17,172 nucleotides of DNA from SCUN01 sp964343975 (lineage in GTDB: Bacteria > Acidobacteriota > Vicinamibacteria > Vicinamibacterales > SCN-69-37), in NCBI GenBank assembly GCA_964343975.1, contig CAYFLU010000068.1, positions 1 to 17,172 on the forward strand. Reading direction: 5' to 3'. The position numbers were made by a program, and so were the translations under genes. Position 1 is the first letter of the stretch. Every line of letters begins with the position of its first letter. The notes below the pieces were generated by a model. That model did no database searches. It was not told the origin of the DNA and saw only the letters and a program-made list of their open reading frames with translations. Of the stretch, positions 8,041-14,087 are shown in pieces.

Positions 8041-9777
8041 ATGGCTACAGATCGGCGTGAGTTTCTGAAGCTGGCGGCAGGCACCGCAGCCGCTACGGGT
8101 ATGGCGACGTCCTCGTCCGCAGCGCTGCTCGCGAGCCCGCAATCCGGCAGCGGCGCGAAGGGCGCGACGCCTGGGACGATGACGCCGGAGGAGCGACGGC
8201 GGCTGATTGCCGGCGCGACGTTCGGATCGAAGGCGCCCGTGTCCGGCAAGGGCGGAATGGTGATCTGTTCGCACCCGCTCGCCACACGCGCCGGCGCCGA
8301 CATCCTGCGCGCCGGCGGCAATGCCGCAGACGCCGTGCTCGCCGCCTCCGTCACCCAGACCGTCGTCGAGCCCCACATGTGCGGCATCACGGGCGTGTTC
8401 AGCATGCTCTACTACGACGCCAAGACCGGAAAGACCGACTACATCAATGGCGGCATGAATGCGCCGCTGGCGAGGCTCGCAGGGTGGAGCGCGCGCGCCA
8501 CTGAAACCGGTCTCGGTGTCGGCATTCCCGGCTACTGGGCCGGCTTCGAAGCGTCACTCGCCAAGCACGGATCGAAGACGAAGAAGGATCTCTGCGCGGC
8601 GGCCATCGCGTACGCGCGCGAGGGCTTCGAAGTGCATCCGTTCATGTGGGGCGAGATCTACCAGCAGATGAACCTCTTTGGGAAAAGCGCCGAAAGCCGC
8701 GAGATCTTCTTTCCAAACAACCGCATGGTGCATCCGGGCGAGCTGCTGATTCAGAAGAAGGCGGCCGACACGCTCGAGCGCCTCGTGACTGAGGGCAACG
8801 CGTTCTTCTACCACGGCGATTTCGCGAAGGACTATTGCGCGGTGGTGAAGGCCGACGGCGGCGTGGCCACACCAGAGGACTTCGCGCGCTACGAAGTGCG
8901 CTACGACGAACCCGCGCGCGGCACCTACCGCGGCTTCGACATCGTCGGTTCCCCGATGCCGGATCACGGCGGACAGCACGTGATCGAAATTCTGAACATG
9001 CTCGAGTTCCTGGACCTGAAGAAGCTCGGGCCGGTGAACGAGTCACCCGAAACGCTGTGGCAGATGATCCGCATCTGCGCGCAAGTGTTCGCCGACGGTG
9101 GCAAACACCGCGACCCGAAGTTTCATCCGTACCCGGCGCAACAGATTCTCTCGAAGGACTACGCGAAGATGCGCTTCGATCTGCTCCAGATGGACGCGCC
9201 GCTCGCCAAGAGTGAGAGCGCACCGCCCGCGGGCAGCTGCCACGTGACGGCGGTCGATGCCGCGGGCAACGTCGCCACCGTGTTGCATTCGTGCATGTCG
9301 CTGCCCTGGAGCAACGGGCTCTTCACGCATGGCGTGACGATCGTGGCCTCGGGCGCGCACTTCAATCGCGTGATGCCCGGACCAGGCGAGCGCGCGTCGG
9401 TGTACGTGGCGCCGAATATGGTGTTGAAGAACGGCAAGCCGCTCATCGCGTCCGGCTCGCCGAGCGGCAGCCTGCTGCAGAACATCGTGCAGAACTACAC
9501 GAACATGCTCGACTTCAACGTGCCGATCGCCGACTCGGTCAACCGTCCGCGCTTCGGCAACGCCTACACGGCCTCCGGCGGCGCGCTGTTGGCGGTGGAA
9601 GCCGACTTCCGCACGGACGTGCGCGACGCGGTGCGCAAGCGCGGCATTCCGCTCGACACGGTCAATCCACAGAACTACGGTATGGGCTCGTTCGAAGGCA
9701 TTTACATCGATCAAGCGACCGGCACGCGCACGGCGCGGCCAGATACGCGACGCTGTTCGGCGGCGGAGACCGCGTAG
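8041..9777 (+). CDS. Tat-exported gamma-glutamyltransferase-like Ntn-hydrolase family protein
   Basis: The 578-aa product begins with a twin-arginine signal (RREFLKLAAG, residues 5-14) and an Ala-rich stretch, so it is probably exported folded. The body follows the gamma-glutamyltranspeptidase family: HPLATRAGADILRAGGNAADA (78-98), VEPHMCGITG, GIPGYWAGFE, the processing-site region near 397-410, and GSPSGS (472-477). Canonical enzymes cleave themselves before a catalytic threonine in a TTH motif. Here the aligned residues are S399, C400, H401, with no threonine. The arginine that binds the gamma-glutamyl carboxylate (REMAP in E. coli) appears to be replaced within NGGMNAP (137-142). The usual GSPGGS loop reads GSPSGS. 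The fold call is firm, but classical glutathione hydrolysis is doubtful. A Ser or Cys nucleophile, or a different amide substrate, is possible. It converges on the LolA-like gene. Confidence 0.85.
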   Translation: MATDRREFLKLAAGTAAATGMATSSSAALLASPQSGSGAKGATPGTMTPEERRRLIAGATFGSKAPVSGKGGMVICSHPLATRAGADILRAGGNAADAVLAASVTQTVVEPHMCGITGVFSMLYYDAKTGKTDYINGGMNAPLARLAGWSARATETGLGVGIPGYWAGFEASLAKHGSKTKKDLCAAAIAYAREGFEVHPFMWGEIYQQMNLFGKSAESREIFFPNNRMVHPGELLIQKKAADTLERLVTEGNAFFYHGDFAKDYCAVVKADGGVATPEDFARYEVRYDEPARGTYRGFDIVGSPMPDHGGQHVIEILNMLEFLDLKKLGPVNESPETLWQMIRICAQVFADGGKHRDPKFHPYPAQQILSKDYAKMRFDLLQMDAPLAKSESAPPAGSCHVTAVDAAGNVATVLHSCMSLPWSNGLFTHGVTIVASGAHFNRVMPGPGERASVYVAPNMVLKNGKPLIASGSPSGSLLQNIVQNYTNMLDFNVPIADSVNRPRFGNAYTASGGALLAVEADFRTDVRDAVRKRGIPLDTVNPQNYGMGSFEGIYIDQATGTRTARPDTRRCSAAETA

Positions 9778-9781
9778 GGTT

Positions 9782-9805
9782 GCCCCCGGTCTGAAGACCG
9801 GGGGC
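9782..9805. terminator. Perfect hairpin between convergent genes
   Basis: GCCCCCGGTC, a four-base TGAA loop and GACCGGGGGC form a perfect 10-bp stem. It sits in the 33-bp space between the stop codons of the GGT-like gene and the LolA-like gene. There is no T-run, so it may act as a weak bidirectional terminator or as a REP-like dispersed element. Confidence 0.5.
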
Positions 9806-9810
9806 TCCAA

Positions 9811-10602
9811 TCACTTTGCCCAGTGCCGCGCGGTGGACCACTGCGCGGTGTCGAACAGCGCCGGATCGAGGTCCACGTTGGTGCGCACCTTCGTGTACTC
9901 CTCGATCTGCCGCACCGCGCCGCCCGAGGTCATCGTCACCTTCGTGGCTACCCAGCCGCCGCCGGTGGCGACGTAGTCGTCGAGCGCGATGTCGAGCATC
10001 GGTGATCCGGCCGCACCCGACGGAATCAGCGCGCGGACCACGACGAGGCGCTCCGCATCCACCCAGAACTGCGGCACAGACAGATCGTCTTTCGTTGCCG
10101 TTCCGACGACGAATGTGCGCCGACCGGCACGATCGGTCGCGTGGATCTTCGCGAGGTCGTACTTTTGCGGCGCAAGTTCCGAGACGGTGGCGTCCACCGA
10201 CTGCGCGTAAAGATCGCCCACAAACGGCAGGAACGGATTGCCGCCGGGACGCGTGGTGTTCACCTTGCCGCCACGGACGACGATGACGGAGTCGGGTAGT
10301 TGCATGGTGCCGTTGCCGTCGCTCAGCGGAGCGACGTCGATCCGCAGCTTGCCCGGTACCGAGTACGACTCGAACCAGGTCTGCTCGGTCTTTGTCCCAT
10401 CGGGTCGCATGATCGTCGTCTTCTGCTCGAATGTGAGATTGCGAAACCACTTGCCCGTGTAGGCGTCGTGCATCCGTTGCACGAGGGCGCGCCCGTCACG
10501 CGGCATGTCGGCTGATTGGGCGCTCGTCGCAACGACGGCGAGCGCAAGGGCAGTGGCGATGAATCCGAATCGTGACGCGAACCTGCGATGCTGCTGACGC
10601 AT
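9811..10602 (-). CDS. Secreted LolA/LolB-fold-like protein of unknown function
   Basis: ATG at 10602 is supported by GGGAG five bases upstream (10612-10608) and gives a 263-aa protein with a typical signal peptide ending near SAQSA (residues 28-32). The mature part has the look of outer-membrane lipoprotein-sorting-type proteins: an opening helix (ALVQRMHDAYTGKWFRNLTF) followed by beta-strand-rich sequence describing a half-barrel, with VPGKLRIDVAP and FWVDAERLVVVRAL. There are no lipobox cysteines. Proteins of this fold bind acyl chains or other hydrophobic ligands in the periplasm; that specific role is inference. It is the third gene of an operon, 16 bp after the second VWA gene. The frame is open further upstream, but that part overlaps the VWA gene antisense-free and lacks signal features, so it was not used. 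Confidence 0.72.
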   Translation of the reverse strand: MRQQHRRFASRFGFIATALALAVVATSAQSADMPRDGRALVQRMHDAYTGKWFRNLTFEQKTTIMRPDGTKTEQTWFESYSVPGKLRIDVAPLSDGNGTMQLPDSVIVVRGGKVNTTRPGGNPFLPFVGDLYAQSVDATVSELAPQKYDLAKIHATDRAGRRTFVVGTATKDDLSVPQFWVDAERLVVVRALIPSGAAGSPMLDIALDDYVATGGGWVATKVTMTSGGAVRQIEEYTKVRTNVDLDPALFDTAQWSTARHWAK

Positions 10603-10618
10603 GGGAACTCCCGGAAGC

Positions 10619-11530
10619 TTACGAACCCTTGACCAATGTCGGTGCGTACACGGTGGTGCCGGGTTCGGTGACCCGCACGCGCAACTCGTGATACTTCCCA
10701 TCGTCCGGCACCGCGAACGACACGCGATAGTGAAACCGCTGGTCGCGGATCGCGCCCGCGAGCATTTCCGCCGGGGCGGGCGTATACGCGCGATTGAGCG
10801 TGATCGGATCCTGATAGTAGCGCCCGCCCGTGAGCCGGCACAGCCATTCGAGCACGGGGCTCGAGCGAACCGCGACCGCATTGCGGTTGTCCTGGTTGAT
10901 CACGCTGGTGCGGCCTTCGTCGATGATCGACACGGCGGCTCTCGCCTGAATCGCCGCGCGTGCCGCGTCTTCGGCGCTCGCATGATTCGCGGTCGAGCGG
11001 CCGTCGGTGACGAGCGTGATGAGGTGCCGGTGCGACGTGTCGCCGAAGGCGCGTGACGCCTGCAGCACACCATCCCACAGTGGGGACGGCGCGAATTCTT
11101 CCGGGTCCGGCCACGCCTTGATGGCGTTGCGCAAGTCCTTCTGGGTGATCCCGGGCACCGGTGGATCGATGGTCACGCCGTTTCCGATCCGGCCGAATCG
11201 CACCGAGTCACCGGGTTTCAATGCGCCGCTCAGTTCGCCGTCCAACGGCCGTCCAGGGCCGCGGGTGGGCGGCCGCATGCTCTCCGACTGATCGATCAGC
11301 ACCAGCACGGCCAGTGGCAGCGGGGGTTCCACCGTGATCGGATCAAGACTCCCACCGTCGACCACGACGACGAAGTCATCCGCCGTCAGCCCGACGGCGG
11401 GTCCGCCGCCGCGCGACACGGTCACGGCAATCGTCGCAACGGCCTCGCGCGGTCGCGGTGGTTTCGCGGCGGTGGCGATTGACTGGGTCGTGAGCGCCAA
11501 CGCCAGAGCGAGAATGGCCAGACGCCTCAT
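10619..11530 (-). CDS. Secreted VWA-domain protein (VWFA-related acidobacterial type), second copy
   Basis: The ATG at 11530 overlaps the stop codon of the preceding VWA gene in an ATGA arrangement, so translation is coupled. The 303-aa protein has a signal peptide (MRRLAILALALALTTQS), a short beta region with a DDF segment (51-53), and a von Willebrand A domain from about residue 70. The metal-ion-dependent adhesion site is present as DQSES (80-84) and D176 in VTDGRS. The usual threonine of the second loop appears as serine in APSPLWDG (S149). The C-terminal part (VSFAVPDDGKYHELRVRV) matches the tail of the acidobacterial VWFA-related family. Such proteins are abundant in Acidobacteriota, and their partners are largely unknown. 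Being adjacent to a paralogue suggests a functional pair at the cell surface or periplasm. Confidence 0.88.
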   Translation of the reverse strand: MRRLAILALALALTTQSIATAAKPPRPREAVATIAVTVSRGGGPAVGLTADDFVVVVDGGSLDPITVEPPLPLAVLVLIDQSESMRPPTRGPGRPLDGELSGALKPGDSVRFGRIGNGVTIDPPVPGITQKDLRNAIKAWPDPEEFAPSPLWDGVLQASRAFGDTSHRHLITLVTDGRSTANHASAEDAARAAIQARAAVSIIDEGRTSVINQDNRNAVAVRSSPVLEWLCRLTGGRYYQDPITLNRAYTPAPAEMLAGAIRDQRFHYRVSFAVPDDGKYHELRVRVTEPGTTVYAPTLVKGS

Positions 11531-12393
11531 CTCGTCCCCGCGAAATACGAACGGGGCGCGCGCGCCGTCAGCCCCTTTGTGCTGAGCGAGACCTCGAGCT
11601 TATGGTTCTTGCCGTCGAGGGTGGCCGGTGTGAATCCCAGCACGTACTGGTGGCGCAGTTCATCGACGACGGTGGCGAGCGTTTGCTTCAGGTCGTCGCG
11701 GTCGTCGACGATCACGTACCCGCCGCCGCTTTCGGTGGCCACGTCTTGCAATTCGTCGTTCAGGTCGTGGCCGTTGATGGCGACGGCGTACACCATGAAG
11801 TCGTCGCGAATTGCGCGATTCCGCACGTCACGCCGGCTGACCCTGGTGCCATCGCTGTCATTGCCGTCCGTGATCACGAGCACGATCCGGCGCCCGCGTT
11901 CGCGGGCCATCGAGGTCATGGCGGCATCGAGGGCGAGCCAGAGCGGCGTGCCGCCGCCCGGCCACAACTCTTCGCGCAGCACGCGCGTGAGAATGGCCTT
12001 GTCGGAGGTCAGGTGCGGACTGATCGCGACCTCGACGCCAAACGTGCCGATGCGGGCGCGATCGTCGCCGCGGAGCTCGTCCACCAACCGCAGCGCCGCA
12101 TCCCGCGCCCACAGCAGGCGTCCCTGCATGCTCCCGCTCATGTCGAGCAGCATGGTTATCGTGATCGTCTGCGGATCGCTCGAAAACACGGTGAGCTCAA
12201 CCGGCTTGCCGTTGTCGCGTACGGTGAACTGCTCCCGCGTCAGATTCGGCACGAGCCGCCCGTGGTCGTCATTGACCGTGGCGTAAATGGATACGGTGTC
12301 GGTGGACGAGCGAAACGGCTGCTGCGGCGCCGCGGCCACGGTGACGGCGGCACAGACGACCCAGGGCAACAGGCAGCTCAGGCGGAAGGACAC
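11527..12393 (-). CDS. Secreted VWA-domain protein (VWFA-related acidobacterial type), first copy
   Basis: GTG at 12393 is preferred because the product then starts with a signal peptide (MSFRLSCLLPWVVCAAVTVAAA). GTG at 12429 would add 12 residues, and sequence further upstream is repeat DNA. The 288-aa protein has an N-terminal beta region with LTREQFTVRDNGKPVELTVFSSD (51-73, the conserved 'DF-V-DdGk' segment) and a VWA domain with complete MIDAS: DMSGS (84-88), T149 in GGGTPLW and D176 in ITDGND. The C-terminal LRHQYVLGFTP (246-256) is a hallmark of the acidobacterial VWFA-related family. MIDAS motifs bind a divalent cation and mediate protein contacts. It is the first gene of the VWA/VWA/LolA-like operon and is divergent from the GNAT gene across a repeat-filled region. 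Confidence 0.9.
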   Translation of the reverse strand: MSFRLSCLLPWVVCAAVTVAAAPQQPFRSSTDTVSIYATVNDDHGRLVPNLTREQFTVRDNGKPVELTVFSSDPQTITITMLLDMSGSMQGRLLWARDAALRLVDELRGDDRARIGTFGVEVAISPHLTSDKAILTRVLREELWPGGGTPLWLALDAAMTSMARERGRRIVLVITDGNDSDGTRVSRRDVRNRAIRDDFMVYAVAINGHDLNDELQDVATESGGGYVIVDDRDDLKQTLATVVDELRHQYVLGFTPATLDGKNHKLEVSLSTKGLTARAPRSYFAGTR

Positions 12394-12424
12394 GGCAGAG
12401 GCTCGGTGTGTGACCGCAGTATGC

Positions 12425-12506
12425 CGCACCTTCGCACTGTCGCACTTTCGCACTTTTCCCTTCGCACCGTGCACCCCGGCACCCTCGCACTTTCGCACCC
12501 TCGCAC
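12425..12506. repeat. Short tandem repeat with 8-bp period (CGCAC core)
   Basis: On the plus strand CGCAC begins at 12425, 12433, 12441, 12449, 12463, 12486, 12494 and 12502. Variant cores TGCAC (12470) and GGCAC (12478) fill the remaining phase. All but two steps are exactly 8 bp (one is 14, one is 7). The spacer trinucleotides are mostly pyrimidines (CTT, CCT). On the minus strand the unit reads roughly GTGCGARR. The array lies between the divergent VWA and GNAT genes, in their promoter region. Confidence 0.8.
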
Positions 12507-12517
12507 TTTCCTCAGTG

Positions 12518-12523
12518 CATAAT
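12518..12523 (+). promoter_or_regulatory. Candidate -10 element of the GNAT gene (CATAAT)
   Basis: CATAAT matches the -10 consensus at five of six positions and ends 11 bases before the ATG at 12535, directly after the 8-bp repeat array. The transcript would have a leader of only a few bases. Confidence 0.35.
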
Positions 12524-12534
12524 GTCTCCGCACC

Positions 12535-13083
12535 ATGCCCGTCATCGCCACTGCCCGCCTCCGCCTGATCCCCGCCACCGAAGCACACCTGCGTGCCTCG
12601 CTGGAGGGCCGTGAGGCCTTGGCGAAGGCGATTGGCTGTGCGGTGCCGGCGTCGTGGCCGCCGGAGCACTTCGACGAAGCGGCCGTGCGCTTCACGCTCG
12701 ATTGGTTGCGCCGTTCACCGCGCGACGTGCAGTGGGGCTTCTACTACGTCGAACTGCCCGGCTCGAATGGCTCGCCGGGCACGCTCGTCGGCGCCGGCGG
12801 TTTCAAAGGCGCCCCCGATCCCGACGGCATCGTCGAAATCGGCTACTCGGTGTTGCCGGACTTCCAGCGCAAAGGCTATGCGTTCGAGGCGGTGGACGGC
12901 TGGGTGAAGTTCGCGTTCGCGCAACCGAAGGTGCGCATGATCTGCGCGCACACGCTCGCCAATGGCGCGCCCTCGATCGGTGTCTTGAAGAAGGCCGGCT
13001 TCCGTCAGGTGGGGCGCGGCTACGACCCCGGCGCCCCGGCCGGATCCGAAGTCGTGCGCTTCGAACTCGCGCGGCAGCGGTAG
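12535..13083 (+). CDS. GNAT-family N-acetyltransferase (RimJ/RimL-like)
   Basis: The 182-aa cytoplasmic protein opens with TARLRLIPATEAHL, the usual first strand and helix of RimJ/RimL-type acetyltransferases. Beta-strand 4 is EIGYSVLPDF (101-110), followed by the acetyl-CoA pyrophosphate-binding loop QRKGYA (111-116, the Q/RxxGxG/A motif). The C-terminal signature is ANGAPSIGVLKKAGFRQVG (142-160). Such enzymes acetylate N-terminal or side-chain amines; the substrate is not predictable. It is a single-gene unit whose TAG stop is the first triplet of the 55-bp sequence that is duplicated around the assembly gap. Confidence 0.92.
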   Translation: MPVIATARLRLIPATEAHLRASLEGREALAKAIGCAVPASWPPEHFDEAAVRFTLDWLRRSPRDVQWGFYYVELPGSNGSPGTLVGAGGFKGAPDPDGIVEIGYSVLPDFQRKGYAFEAVDGWVKFAFAQPKVRMICAHTLANGAPSIGVLKKAGFRQVGRGYDPGAPAGSEVVRFELARQR

Positions 13084-13135
13084 CTCGTCAGCGAGCGCTC
13101 TCGCGCTCTAACTTTCAGCGAGCGCTCTCGCGCTC
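13081..13135. repeat. 55-bp sequence, left copy, flanking the assembly gap
   Basis: These 55 bases are identical to 13236-13290 and directly abut the N run. The copy contains the GNAT stop codon at its left end. Inside it a 21-bp segment (starting TCAGCGAGCG, ending CTCGCGCTC) occurs twice with a 27-bp period, at 13088 and 13115. The most economical reading is that this is the k-mer overlap of two contigs, not a biological duplication. Confidence 0.9.
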
Positions 13136-13235
13136 NNNNNNNNNNNNNNNNNNNNNNNNNNNNNNNNNNNNNNNNNNNNNNNNNNNNNNNNNNNNNNNNN
13201 NNNNNNNNNNNNNNNNNNNNNNNNNNNNNNNNNNN
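13136..13235. other. Assembly gap of 100 N
   Basis: Exactly 100 undetermined bases between two identical 55-bp sequences. If the flanks are one and the same 55-mer, no sequence is missing, and the GNAT and SRPBCC genes would be separated by only about 31 bp. Confidence 0.97.
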
Positions 13236-13290
13236 TAGCTCGTCAGCGAGCGCTCTCGCGCTCTAACTTTCAGCGAGCGCTCTCGCGCTC
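13236..13290. repeat. 55-bp sequence, right copy, flanking the assembly gap
   Basis: Identical base for base to 13081-13135. This copy contains the last codons and the TGA stop (minus strand, 13272-13270) of the SRPBCC gene. Confidence 0.9.
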
Positions 13291-13656
13291 GACCATCTCC
13301 CGCAGCTTCTCCAGATCGAATCCGAAGAGGTCCTTCTCGCTCGACGCGCGGATGCGGGCGATCGAGCCGCCGCCGTGGCGCTGAACGTCGTAGCGGATGT
13401 AGCCCGAGGCGCCGCCGCCGATCGTGAGGCGCAGCACGTGCGGGAAGTGGAACTGTTCCACCGCCGTCGTCCAGTCGACCGGTACGCCGTCGACGACGCT
13501 GGCGCGCTTCACTTCGGCGCCGGGCTGGATGCCGCGCGTCTGCGGTTCGGACACGGTGACACGCGTCATCCACTCGCGATCGCGCGTCGGGTCGAACATC
13601 ACGCCCGCGATGTCCGCCGGCGCGCCGTTGATCAAGATGTCTGTGGTGATGTCCAT
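13270..13656 (-). CDS. SRPBCC/CoxG-like small-molecule-binding protein
   Basis: The ATG at 13656 shares one base with the TAA of the upstream cytochrome gene (TAATG), so translation is coupled. The frame continues upstream, but only antisense-like Arg-rich sequence is found there. The 128-aa protein shows the START/polyketide-cyclase pattern: a first strand (MDITTDILINGAPADIAGVMFDPTRDREWM), central strands ending in GYIRYDVQRHGGGSIARIRA, and a terminal helix (DLEKLREMVERESAR). SRPBCC proteins of the CoxG type occur in molybdenum-hydroxylase operons and are implicated in enzyme maturation or membrane attachment. Its position as the last gene of this Mo-hydroxylase operon fits that role, by inference. 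Its final codons lie in the 55-bp sequence repeated around the gap, so the 3' end should be checked. Confidence 0.8.
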   Translation of the reverse strand: MDITTDILINGAPADIAGVMFDPTRDREWMTRVTVSEPQTRGIQPGAEVKRASVVDGVPVDWTTAVEQFHFPHVLRLTIGGGASGYIRYDVQRHGGGSIARIRASSEKDLFGFDLEKLREMVERESAR

Positions 13657-14087
13657 TACTTGACGATCGTAACAGCCTTCAGTGCGTCGCCTGCGGCCAG
13701 CGCCTTCGAGCCGGCGGGGAAGCCGTTCACCTGCAGGATCAACGCCGTGGCGTCGGCGGCCTGCGCGGCCGTCAGTTCCATCGAGAAGTCGTTGGGCATG
13801 TTCTTCTGAATGCCGTCGACCAGATCGAAGAGCGGCTTGCCGTTCCACTTGGTGAGGAACGCGTCGCCCGACAGCGACGGTCCCTTGTCGTTTGGCGCCG
13901 TGGAGAGCGTGCCGAGCGTGTGGCAGCGCGCGCAACCCTTCGCCCACAGGTCTTTCGCGCGCTCGGCCTGCGCCGCCGTGTAGACGCCGTCTTTCGTCGT
14001 GGCTTGTGGGGTGGTAGCGCGGAGCGCGGCGACGCTGATGAAGATCAGCGCCGCCGCCGTGACGAGGTTACGCCCAGCTGTAGCCAT
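13656..14087 (-). CDS. Exported c-type cytochrome (class I, monoheme)
   Basis: ATG at 14087 gives 143 aa with a signal peptide (residues 1-23) and leaves a 20-bp overlap with the end of the molybdopterin subunit gene. The single heme site is CARCH (C52, C55, H56), and M97 in KNMPND is the probable sixth ligand. The sequence KGPSLSGDAFLTKW and the helix LTAAQAADATALILQVNG are typical of class I periplasmic cytochromes c. Directly following the Mo-hydroxylase subunits, it is the natural electron acceptor or carrier for that enzyme. This takes the place of an FAD subunit, which the operon lacks. The family is certain; the partner assignment is inferred from the overlap and order. Confidence 0.93.
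   Translation of the reverse strand: MATAGRNLVTAAALIFISVAALRATTPQATTKDGVYTAAQAERAKDLWAKGCARCHTLGTLSTAPNDKGPSLSGDAFLTKWNGKPLFDLVDGIQKNMPNDFSMELTAAQAADATALILQVNGFPAGSKALAAGDALKAVTIVK

Noticed and set aside
7990..8376. N-terminal extension of the PepSY-TM frame into the GGT-like gene
   Set aside because: The extra residues are antisense to well-conserved GGT sequence and have no signal or domain. The ATG at 7989 directly precedes the first membrane helix.
12394..12669. N-terminal extension of the first VWA frame
   Set aside because: It is translated from the 8-bp repeat array and the antisense of the GNAT start, giving Lys/Arg/Cys-rich repeat peptides. A signal peptide starts at 12393.
13081..13290. 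CRISPR-like repeat and spacer arrangement
   Set aside because: The two identical blocks flank an N run and contain gene ends. There is no series of equal repeats with unique spacers and no cas gene.
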